From positions 18,940 to 82,939 of the forward strand of contig JAFLSV010000005.1 in assembly GCA_022510785.1 (NCBI GenBank): a DNA stretch of 64,000 bases, given 5' to 3'. The notes beneath the pieces are model-generated. The model searched no databases and was not told the origin of the DNA. It saw nothing but the letters and a program-made list of their open reading frames with translations. Made by a program: the position numbers and the translations under genes. Origin of the DNA: Desulfovibrionaceae bacterium (GTDB lineage Bacteria > Desulfobacterota > Desulfovibrionia > Desulfovibrionales > Desulfovibrionaceae). Below, in pieces: positions 15,751 through 22,863 of this stretch (the stretch's first letter is position 1; each line of letters begins with the position of its first letter).

Positions 15751-17139
15751 CTACTTCAGCCCCAGTCGTTTCATCTTGCGCTGCAGGGTGCGCAGATTGA
15801 GGCCCAGTACGGCGGCGGCCTGTCCCCGCCGCCCGCGGCACTGATCCAGCGCCTGGCGAATCAGGGTTTCTTCCAGGCGCAGGGTGGCGTCTTCCAGATT
15901 CAGCCCCGCCCGGGGCAGGGTCAGCGCGCTGAGGCTGCCCGCCTCACCCAGCGATTCCAGGGCGGCCTCGCCGAACGCCGCGTAGCGATCGAGAAAGTTG
16001 TGCAGCTCGCGCACATTGCCGGGCCAGGTATAGCGTTCCATAGCCTCGCGGACATGCAGGGGCAGCATGGCGCTCATGCCCCGGCGTTCCAGCCAGGCTT
16101 CGGTCAAAAGCGCGATGTCGCCCTGCCGTTCGCGCAGGGGCGGCACAGTCAGGGAGAGCACATGCACCCGATAATAAAAATCCGACCGCATTTTGCCCTC
16201 CCGCACCAGCGCCCCCAGATCCCGGTTGGTGGCGGCGATAAGGCGGAAAGACGCGGTTTTGGGGCTGTGATCTCCCACCGGGGTGTACATCCTGTTTTCC
16301 AGCGCCCGCAGCAGCTTGACCTGAAGATGCAGGGGCAGCTCGCCTATTTCATCCAGAAACAGGGTGCCGTCGCGGGCCGCCTCGATATACCCCGTTTTGG
16401 CGGTGTAGGCCCCGGAAAAGGCTCCCCTGGCATGGCCGAAAAATTCGCTCTCCATCAGTTGCTCGGGAATGGCCCCGCAGTTGACCGGCACATAGGGGCC
16501 CCGCCTGCCGCTGAAGGCGTGGATGGCCTGGGCCGCAAGGTCTTTGCCCGTGCCGGTTTCGCCATAAATGATGACGTTGGCGTCGGTTTCGGCCGCCCGG
16601 AGTATCTGCGTGTACATCCGGCGCATGGCCGGGCTGCTCCCCACCATGGGGCCCAGGCCGTCCGCATGTTCCATGGTGGCCTTGAGGCGCCGGTTTTCCT
16701 CCTGCAGCTCCAGCTCCACAAATTTCTGATCGCTGATGTCCAGCATGAGCCCCTGCAGGCAATAGGGCTCAGCCTCACCCGGCCGGTAAATGCCCTCGCC
16801 CTGATCCCATATCCACTTGACCCTGCCCGAAGGCAGAATCTGGCGGTAATACAGCTGGTAGGGACGGCGCTCGGCAAAACTGGCTTCCATGACCCGGCGC
16901 ACTTCGGCGAGATCCTCGGGGGGCGTCATGCGTTCAATCGTGTTCCAGCTGTTGCGCAGCATGTCTTCGGGCGTCAGCCCCAGCAGATCGTAACAGCCGC
17001 TGCTGGCGAATTCGAGCACATAGCTGTGCCCCGCCCCCGGCGATTCCGGCGGCAGGATGCGGCACTGATAGACCAGGCCGGGTATGTGGTTGAGCAGCCT
17101 GAAGTAGCTTTCGCGCACGTCGGAAACGGTGCTGTGCAT
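15751..17139 (-). CDS. PAS-domain sigma-54-dependent transcriptional activator
   Basis: Residues 10-140 form a PAS/PAC sensor domain (ILPSGRVKWIWDQGEGIY is typical of PAC) and 140-158 a short coiled coil. The AAA+ domain has Walker A GETGTGKD (193-200), FLDEIGELP and GNVRELHNFLDRY. The loop that contacts sigma-54 reads GAFSGA (239-244) instead of GAFTGA. A Fis-like helix-turn-helix ends the protein (GQAAAVLGLNLRTLQRKM). There is no receiver domain, so it senses a ligand or redox state directly. It is convergent with the phosphodiesterase operon and divergent from the DMT gene, and is the obvious candidate to act on the sigma-54 promoters at 12738 and 13072. ATG 17139 is preceded by GAGG. Confidence 0.92.
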   Translation of the reverse strand: MHSTVSDVRESYFRLLNHIPGLVYQCRILPPESPGAGHSYVLEFASSGCYDLLGLTPEDMLRNSWNTIERMTPPEDLAEVRRVMEASFAERRPYQLYYRQILPSGRVKWIWDQGEGIYRPGEAEPYCLQGLMLDISDQKFVELELQEENRRLKATMEHADGLGPMVGSSPAMRRMYTQILRAAETDANVIIYGETGTGKDLAAQAIHAFSGRRGPYVPVNCGAIPEQLMESEFFGHARGAFSGAYTAKTGYIEAARDGTLFLDEIGELPLHLQVKLLRALENRMYTPVGDHSPKTASFRLIAATNRDLGALVREGKMRSDFYYRVHVLSLTVPPLRERQGDIALLTEAWLERRGMSAMLPLHVREAMERYTWPGNVRELHNFLDRYAAFGEAALESLGEAGSLSALTLPRAGLNLEDATLRLEETLIRQALDQCRGRRGQAAAVLGLNLRTLQRKMKRLGLK

Positions 17140-17327
17140 GGCGCGCCTCGTCAAAAATGGTCGTGGGGACGGCATGGGGCTGCGCGGAGGAAGACGGGAA
17201 TGTTCCGCAGTCCTGTTGTTTCACAGTTCGGCTTTCCATGCAAACATGCGGCCGGCCGTGCCGGAGCGGCCCGCCGGAAAAAATCCCGCGTCCCGGCGTG
17301 GTTCGGGGCGGTACCCGGGAGGGGAGC

Positions 17328-18386
17328 ATGACGCAATCCACAAACGCCGCGGACGCCATGGCGGCTCAGCTGGCCCGGGCGCGGGAAAAAAAGGAGCTGG
17401 GCTACGCCAAAAAAGGTCTGGTGCTGGCCCTTGTGTCCGGAATAATCTGGAGTTTTGACGGGCTGGCCCTGGGGCAGGGGCTGGGCTGCGCGCCGTTCAC
17501 GCTGCCCGCGGTCTGGCTGCTGGCGCCCCTGCTGGCGGCGGGTGTCCACGACCTGTGCGCCGCGCTGTTCTGTTTTGGCTGGAACGCCGGACAGGGCCGC
17601 GCCCGTGAAGTCTTTCGCACCCTGGTCAGCCGGCCGGGCCGCCTGTGCGTGCTGGGGGCCCTGTTCGGCGCGCCGCTCGGCATGGGCGGCTATCTCATGG
17701 CCGTGTCCCTGGCCGGGCCGGCCTATACCCTGCCCATCACCTCGCTGTACCCCGCCATCGCCGCCGTGCTGGCCGCCGTGTTCCTTCGGGAGCGCATCAG
17801 CCGCCGGGCCTGGGTGGGGCTTGCCCTGTGCGTGGCCGGGGCTGTCGTTATCGGGTACACGCCGCCTGAAACGGACGCGGGCAGCTTTTCTTTTTATCTG
17901 GGCATAGCCTTTGCCGTGCTGGCCGCCTTCGGCTGGGCGGCGGAAGGGGTATGCGTGACCTCGGGCATGGATTTGGCGGAACCCGCCGTGGCGCTGTGCA
18001 TCAGGGAGTTCACATCCGCGCTCCTCTATGGCCTGTTCATCGTGCCCGGCGTTATGCTGTATCTGTCCCTGGGACAGTCCGCCTTTTCCTCCGCCCGCTT
18101 TCTGGCCGAGGCCCTGACCAGCGCGGGGCTTCTTTTCGTCATGCTGGCCGGGGTTATCGGCTGCACATCCTACCTGTGCTGGTACCCGGCCATGAACATG
18201 ACCGGGGTGAGCCGGGCCATGTCTCTGAACATCACCTATTCCCTGTGGGGGGTGCTGTTCAGCGCCCTGTTCACGGATATTGACATCACCCGCAATCTGG
18301 TTATCGGATCCCTGATTATTTTCGCGGGCATGTTTCTGGTCATCGGCAATCCCAGGGATATCATCAACCTGCGCAACGTGGACTAA
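17328..18386 (+). CDS. DMT-superfamily (EamA) transporter
   Basis: A 352-residue inner-membrane protein with about ten helices in two EamA repeats. LGYAKKGLVLALVSGIIWSF opens the first repeat, PITSLYPAIAAVLAAVFLRE closes it, and the second ends with a short tail. EamA proteins export or import small metabolites such as amino acids, nucleosides or osmolytes; no substrate can be named. The N-terminal 28 residues are cytosolic and charged. ATG 17328 lies directly behind GAGGGGAG. It is divergent from the PAS sigma-54 activator (188 bp), which often means joint control, although no -24/-12 promoter is seen in that gap. Confidence 0.88.
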   Translation: MTQSTNAADAMAAQLARAREKKELGYAKKGLVLALVSGIIWSFDGLALGQGLGCAPFTLPAVWLLAPLLAAGVHDLCAALFCFGWNAGQGRAREVFRTLVSRPGRLCVLGALFGAPLGMGGYLMAVSLAGPAYTLPITSLYPAIAAVLAAVFLRERISRRAWVGLALCVAGAVVIGYTPPETDAGSFSFYLGIAFAVLAAFGWAAEGVCVTSGMDLAEPAVALCIREFTSALLYGLFIVPGVMLYLSLGQSAFSSARFLAEALTSAGLLFVMLAGVIGCTSYLCWYPAMNMTGVSRAMSLNITYSLWGVLFSALFTDIDITRNLVIGSLIIFAGMFLVIGNPRDIINLRNVD

Positions 18387-18422
18387 AGTTCGCCCGTGCC
18401 CCGCAAGCGGCCCGCGTGTCGC

Positions 18423-18445
18423 CGGAAGGCGCGCGGAGCCTTCCG
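18423..18445. repeat. Hairpin downstream of the DMT gene
   Basis: CGGAAGGC (18423-18430) and GCCTTCCG (18438-18445) form an 8-bp stem with a 7-nt loop, 37 bp after the stop codon. No U-run follows, so it is only a possible terminator. Confidence 0.4.
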
Positions 18446-18516
18446 CCAGGCCGCTGTCCGCTGTAAAAGCGCCGGGGCGGAACGGGATATGCGCGGCATG
18501 GCCGCAAGGAGGCCCC

Positions 18517-18789
18517 ATGTTCGGCATTAAAGCTCCCTTCCGTCTGGCCGTGGGCGCCCTGCTTCTGGATGGGCAGCCCCGCACGCCCGCCCAGGTCGCG
18601 GAGGCTCTGCGCCCGGAATACGCGGGCAGCCGCCTGATCCGTCTGGCCAACGTGGAGGCCCAGCTGCAGGCACTGAAAGCCGTGGGCGTGGTCAGGGTGG
18701 TCTCCGAGCGGCTAAGCGCCGTGGGCGATCTGGAACAGAGCTACGTCATCAGCGACTATGGCCGCGACAAGGTGCGGAAGAATTTGTGA
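18517..18789 (+). CDS. Small winged-helix-like protein, function unknown
   Basis: A 90-residue protein with a strong AAGGAGG ribosome site. The pattern of helices (TPAQVAEALRPEY, LIRLANVEAQLQALKAVGVV) followed by a strand hairpin (VRVVSERLSAVG, EQSYVISDYG) resembles a winged helix-turn-helix of the kind that tells whether a partner strand or protein is bound. I cannot assign a family. It stands alone between the DMT gene and a convergent methyltransferase gene. A DNA-binding role is inference only. Confidence 0.7.
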   Translation: MFGIKAPFRLAVGALLLDGQPRTPAQVAEALRPEYAGSRLIRLANVEAQLQALKAVGVVRVVSERLSAVGDLEQSYVISDYGRDKVRKNL

Positions 18790-18832
18790 GCGGGCGCTGC
18801 CTCAGCGCTTTCGGCAAGGCTTCCCGGCGCCG

Positions 18833-19549
18833 TCAGGCCTCCGCCCGGCGGATTTCCCAGATGCTGACCGGCACGGGCACCGTCTGGGCCGTCAGGGGCC
18901 AGGTGGGCGCGAAGCTGACCCTGGCGCCGCTCAGCCCGTGGGCGGGCATTTCGTCCAGCAGCGAGCGGAAGACCGTTCGTCCCGGTTCCGCAATCCAGGC
19001 GGTGCCGTCCGGGCTCAGAACATGGGCCAGAAAGGCCGCCACGGGCGCGGCAAAGCGTTTTTCGTACACGATGTCCGCGGCCCAGGCGCGCTGGATGGAA
19101 CCCTCCTCAAGGGTGGGCCTGCGCCAGTCCATGAGCGTCCAGGTCACGCCGGGCACGGCGTTGAGCTGGGCATTGACGCGGGCATAGGCCAAGGCGTCGG
19201 CGTCGCAGTCCATGCCCGTGACCCGGCCGCCCAGCCATTGTCCGACCAGCGCGGTGAAACCCAGACCGCATCCCACATCCAGGCAGGAGCGGCCCCTGAT
19301 GTCTTCGCGCCGATCCGCCAGCCAGGCGGCCAGGGCCAGAGACGAGGGCCACAGCTCGGCCCAGTAGGGCAGCCGCTCATCCTGCCGCCAGCCGGGGTCG
19401 TCCTCGCTCATGGCGGCCCACAGCGCTTCCAGGTCGGCCCGGCGCAGACGCCAGGCCCGTCCGCAGGCGCTGAAGCGCAGTTCGGAACCGTCTGAGGGAT
19501 TGGCCCCGGAACTTTTTGGGCGCGGCATGGATTCCCCGCTGTCCGTCAT
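18833..19549 (-). CDS. Class I SAM-dependent methyltransferase (protein methyltransferase-like)
   Basis: A 238-residue Rossmann-fold methyltransferase. LDVGCGLGFTALVG is motif I and GMDCDADAL motif II, while LPYWAELWPSSLALAAWL upstream of motif I is characteristic of the METTL/Nnt1/EFM-type lysine or N-terminal protein methyltransferases. ADIVYEKRF replaces the usual DxxY-type motif IV. The substrate is unknown. The start overlaps the stop of the xerC-like gene (ATGA), so it is the distal member of a ybgF-dprA-xerC-methyltransferase operon. Confidence 0.85.
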   Translation of the reverse strand: MTDSGESMPRPKSSGANPSDGSELRFSACGRAWRLRRADLEALWAAMSEDDPGWRQDERLPYWAELWPSSLALAAWLADRREDIRGRSCLDVGCGLGFTALVGQWLGGRVTGMDCDADALAYARVNAQLNAVPGVTWTLMDWRRPTLEEGSIQRAWAADIVYEKRFAAPVAAFLAHVLSPDGTAWIAEPGRTVFRSLLDEMPAHGLSGARVSFAPTWPLTAQTVPVPVSIWEIRRAEA

Positions 19550-20526
19550 GGCGTTTCCTTTTTGTCTTTGGCGTCGGCCAGCGGATGGGCGGCGTCATAG
19601 ACCCTGGTCAGCGCGTCGAGGTTGAGGTGCGTGTATCGCTGGGTGGTGGAAATACGGCGGTGGCCCAGAAGCTCCTGCACGCTGCGCAGATCCGCGCCGC
19701 CTTCCAGCAGGTGCGTGGCGTAGGAGTGACGCAAATGGTGCGGGGAAAGATGCTGCTGTATGCCCGCCAGTCTGGCCGCTTCGCCCACAATGCGCGCCGC
19801 CTGACGGCGGTGGAGGCGCGCCCCGCGCCGTCCCACGAACAGCGCCGTTTCATCATGGCCGGCCAGCAGGGGCCGGGCCGTCAGCCAGGCGTCCAGAGCG
19901 GCGCGGCTGGTGTCGCTGAGGGGCGACAGGCGTTCCTTGCCGCCCTTGCCCATGACTTTCACTGCGCGGGCGCCGGGGCTGTAGGCGCCTTCGTCCAGAT
20001 CCAGCGCTTCCGAAATGCGAAGCCCGGAACCGTAGAGCAGTTCGAGCAGGGCATGATCCCGGATACGGATCGCGGCTTCCATGGCCGCGGCCGCCGCGCG
20101 GGGAGGCGTATCGGCCAGCAGATCAAAGGCCTGATCCACGTTGAGCACGGACGGGTTCCGCTGTTCCTGGCGGGGATTGCGCACGCCCCGGCACGGATCG
20201 GCACTGATTTTATGGGTTCTCAGCAGATGGCGGAACAGGGAGCGCAGGGCCGAAAGCTTGCGGGCCGTGGTGCTGCGGGCGCTGCCTTCATGAAAGAGCC
20301 GGGCCGAAAAGCCCTGGACGTGCCGCCTGGTCACGGTGCGCGGCATGTTCAGGCTGGCGCCTTCCTGGCGCACATAGCGTTCAAAGTCCAGCAGATCGCG
20401 GCCATAGGCCGCGATTGTGGCCGGAGAAGCCCCTTTTTGCAATTCCAGCCAGGCCAGAAACGTGGCGGCGCAGTCCGGCAGATCGCGCAGAGAGGGGGGC
20501 AGAGCCTTTTCGGGCGGGCGCTTCAT
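19546..20526 (-). CDS. xerC: Tyrosine recombinase XerC/XerD-like
   Basis: Site-specific recombinase that resolves chromosome dimers at dif together with FtsK. The N-terminal SAM-like core-binding domain is followed by a catalytic domain with all residues: Arg in LRISEALDL, Lys in GKGGKERL, His-x-x-Arg in SPHHLRHSYATHLL, His in ELLGHRRIS and the nucleophile Tyr in TQRYTHL. The 326 residues are slightly longer than Escherichia coli XerC (298). The housekeeping context next to dprA, the usual dprA-xer linkage in many bacteria and the absence of flanking repeats argue against a mobile-element integrase. Start and stop overlap both neighbours by 4 nt. Confidence 0.92.
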   Translation of the reverse strand: MKRPPEKALPPSLRDLPDCAATFLAWLELQKGASPATIAAYGRDLLDFERYVRQEGASLNMPRTVTRRHVQGFSARLFHEGSARSTTARKLSALRSLFRHLLRTHKISADPCRGVRNPRQEQRNPSVLNVDQAFDLLADTPPRAAAAAMEAAIRIRDHALLELLYGSGLRISEALDLDEGAYSPGARAVKVMGKGGKERLSPLSDTSRAALDAWLTARPLLAGHDETALFVGRRGARLHRRQAARIVGEAARLAGIQQHLSPHHLRHSYATHLLEGGADLRSVQELLGHRRISTTQRYTHLNLDALTRVYDAAHPLADAKDKKETP

Positions 20527-21818
20527 GACTGGCGCGCCTCATAGACGGCCCCCGGCAGGCGTTGAACCGATCCGTTCAGTTCCAGCATCAGAAGCAGGGC
20601 GCTCAGGGAGCCTGCGTTTTGGTCAGGCAGCAGGATCAGCAAATCGTCCATGTGCAGGGGGCCGCGGGTCTGGAGCAGGGCCAGAGCCCGTCCTTCCGCG
20701 GAATCCGGGGCGCAGGCCGGGGCGCCCGGCCTGCGCGCTGCGCTGCCCGGCGCGGCTTTGGAGCGCAGATGCGGCGGAGCGGATGCTTCGGCGGGCGGGC
20801 TTTGCCCGGGAGGGACATGATCCAGCAGGTGGCGGAGCTGCGGCAGCAGATCCTCCAGGATGTCGGCGGCCCCGCGAACCGGGCGGGCGCCATCGGCCAG
20901 CAGCCTGGCGCATCCGTTGAGATCGGGCGTGTTTTCCGTCGCTGTGCCGTCCGTCTGTGGGGCATCCGCCCTATCTGCCGGTACCGGCGGCGTCCAGCCC
21001 CGCGGAGGAACGGCGTACACGGCCCGGTTCTGCTCCAGCGCCAGGCGCGCGGTGATCAGGCTGCCGCTGCGCGGCGCGGCTTCCACCACCACAACCCCCA
21101 GCGCCAGCCCGCTGATAATGCGGTTGCGGATGGGAAAATGCGGGCCCTCCGGGCGGGTTCCGGGTGGAAATTCACTGAGCAGCAGCCCCCTGACGCCCAC
21201 ATCGTGGTAAAGCTGCCGGTTTTCGGGTGGATAGACCACGTCCAGCCCGGCTCCCAGCACGGCGATGGTCCGGCCCTGTTCCGCCAGGGCCGCCGTGTGG
21301 GCCGCGCTGTCGATGCCGCGCGCCAGGCCCGAGACCACAGTGACGCCGCAGGCCGACAGCTCGCGGGCCAGATCGCGGGTTCGGCGCAGATTGTCCGCCG
21401 AACAGGCGCGGGAGCCCACCACGGCCAGGCAGGCGTTGTTCAGCAGGGACAGATCGCCCCGGGCGTACAGCAGGGCGGGGGCATCGGGCAGTTGCCGCAG
21501 CAGGGACGGATAGCGGGGATCCGTCCACAGCAGGATAACGCCGTCCAAATCGCGGCTGTCCTCCCACTCGGGCCGGGCCTCGCGCCGCCATGCGCCGTCG
21601 CTCAGGCCCGCGCCGCGGGAGACGGGCACCCCGGCCTCGGCCCATCGGGCCGCATGGTGCACAGCGGCGAAGGCTGAACCAAAATGGGTCAGCAGGCGGT
21701 GTATGCTGCGCGCGCCCAGTCCCTTTGTCCGGCGCAGCGCCAGAGCCGCCCAGTATTCGGCCCTGGCGCTTTCGTCCAGTCTGGACAGAGCGGTGGGGAG
21801 GGGGCCGGGATCACCCAT
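20523..21818 (-). CDS. dprA: DNA-processing protein DprA
   Basis: Single-strand DNA binding protein that loads RecA during natural transformation. The extended Rossmann core carries VVGSRACSADN, SGLARGIDSAAHTAAL, TIAVLGAGLDVVYPPEN and LLSEFPPGTRPEGPHFPIRN, all hallmark blocks. A SAM-like domain precedes it and a C-terminal winged helix (DDLLILLPDQNAGSLSALLL) follows. A roughly 80-residue low-complexity linker between core and winged helix makes it 431 residues, longer than most. It is 9 bp downstream of the CpoB-like gene and overlaps xerC. Confidence 0.95.
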   Translation of the reverse strand: MGDPGPLPTALSRLDESARAEYWAALALRRTKGLGARSIHRLLTHFGSAFAAVHHAARWAEAGVPVSRGAGLSDGAWRREARPEWEDSRDLDGVILLWTDPRYPSLLRQLPDAPALLYARGDLSLLNNACLAVVGSRACSADNLRRTRDLARELSACGVTVVSGLARGIDSAAHTAALAEQGRTIAVLGAGLDVVYPPENRQLYHDVGVRGLLLSEFPPGTRPEGPHFPIRNRIISGLALGVVVVEAAPRSGSLITARLALEQNRAVYAVPPRGWTPPVPADRADAPQTDGTATENTPDLNGCARLLADGARPVRGAADILEDLLPQLRHLLDHVPPGQSPPAEASAPPHLRSKAAPGSAARRPGAPACAPDSAEGRALALLQTRGPLHMDDLLILLPDQNAGSLSALLLMLELNGSVQRLPGAVYEARQS

Positions 21819-21827
21819 GGGACTGCC

Positions 21828-22742
21828 TCAGGGCTTGAGCCCCATGCGCTGGGCACGCTGGGTGGCTTCGGCCTTGGGCCAGTCTTCAAACAGGACGGTC
21901 AGGTGCAGCGAGGTATTCGTCGCATCGCCCAGCTTTTGATAGGCCATGGCTGTTTTAAGCAGGGAATCCGGGGTCTTGGCATCTTGAGGGAAGCGCGTCT
22001 GCACGTCTTTGAAGGCAAAGATGGCATCCGTGTAGCGGCCGCGCGCGTACAGCGTTTCGCCCTTCCAGTACAGGGCGTTGGGCACCAGGCGGCTGGTGGG
22101 ATACACTTCCAGAAAGGCCTGGAAGGCGGCCTCCGCTTCGGGATAACGGCCTGTGCGGTATAATTGCAGGGCCGCGTCATAGGCGTTCCGCTCAGGCCGG
22201 GCCGGGGTCTTTGACGGCGCGGCGGCGGGCGTGGGCGTGGCCGGAGTGCTTTCGTTCAGACGCGGCAGCATGGCCGGCGGCAGGCTTGTCGGCGTTTCCG
22301 GGGGAGCCTCGCCCGTTGAACCGGATGCGGCGGCTTGGGGGGCGGCGCCGGAAAGCGGTGACGGCAGGGCGCCGGGAGCGGGGCTTTGGGGAGACTCCGG
22401 CCTGGCCGCGGCATTTGTCTGGGGACTCTTTCCGGCCGGAGAGGGAGCGGGGACGCTTTTTTCAGTCTGCGGGGCGCTTGCAGCGCCGGAGGCGGCAGCC
22501 GTTCCCGGCCGGCGCGGGGGCACGGCCTCGCCCCGTTTCAGGGCTTCGTTCTCCAGGTATTCCACCCGCAGTTCCAGCTGGTGCAGCTCATCCTTGAGGG
22601 CGTTTTCCTCCGTGCGGACGGCCAGCACTTCCCGTTCCAGAAACACCATGCGCTCGCCCAGGCCGGCGACGGAACTCCGGCTGGCGCACGCGCTCGCGCA
22701 CAGACAAAGCAGGATGGGAACAAAGGCGAAATATCGGGTCAT
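21828..22742 (-). CDS. CpoB/YbgF-like periplasmic TPR lipoprotein
   Basis: Residues 1-19 form a signal peptide ending LCASAC, an acceptable lipobox. A coiled coil (25-70, LEREVLAVRTEENALKDELH) follows, then an Ala/Pro-rich linker of about 110 residues and three C-terminal tetratricopeptide repeats (YDAALQLYRTGRYPEAEAAF onward). This is the architecture of YbgF/CpoB, which coordinates Tol-Pal with peptidoglycan synthesis at division, but no tol genes are nearby. ATG 22742 is chosen for GGGGAGG. It opens a minus-strand run with dprA, xerC and a methyltransferase. Confidence 0.87.
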   Translation of the reverse strand: MTRYFAFVPILLCLCASACASRSSVAGLGERMVFLEREVLAVRTEENALKDELHQLELRVEYLENEALKRGEAVPPRRPGTAAASGAASAPQTEKSVPAPSPAGKSPQTNAAARPESPQSPAPGALPSPLSGAAPQAAASGSTGEAPPETPTSLPPAMLPRLNESTPATPTPAAAPSKTPARPERNAYDAALQLYRTGRYPEAEAAFQAFLEVYPTSRLVPNALYWKGETLYARGRYTDAIFAFKDVQTRFPQDAKTPDSLLKTAMAYQKLGDATNTSLHLTVLFEDWPKAEATQRAQRMGLKP

Positions 22743-22863
22743 GGTACCTCCCCTGTCTGCTTTTCGTGTAGGCGAGAGCGGCTTCATTGGCAAGCCGCGC
22801 CCATGCCGGGCCGGTGGCAGACCCGCATTCCGTGGGGGCGGCGCCGTCAGCGGCGGCCGGGGC

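Noticed and set aside
19546..20526. Tyrosine recombinase as sign of a genomic island or integron
   Set aside because: It is coupled to dprA in a housekeeping operon and there are no flanking direct repeats, tRNA or cargo genes.
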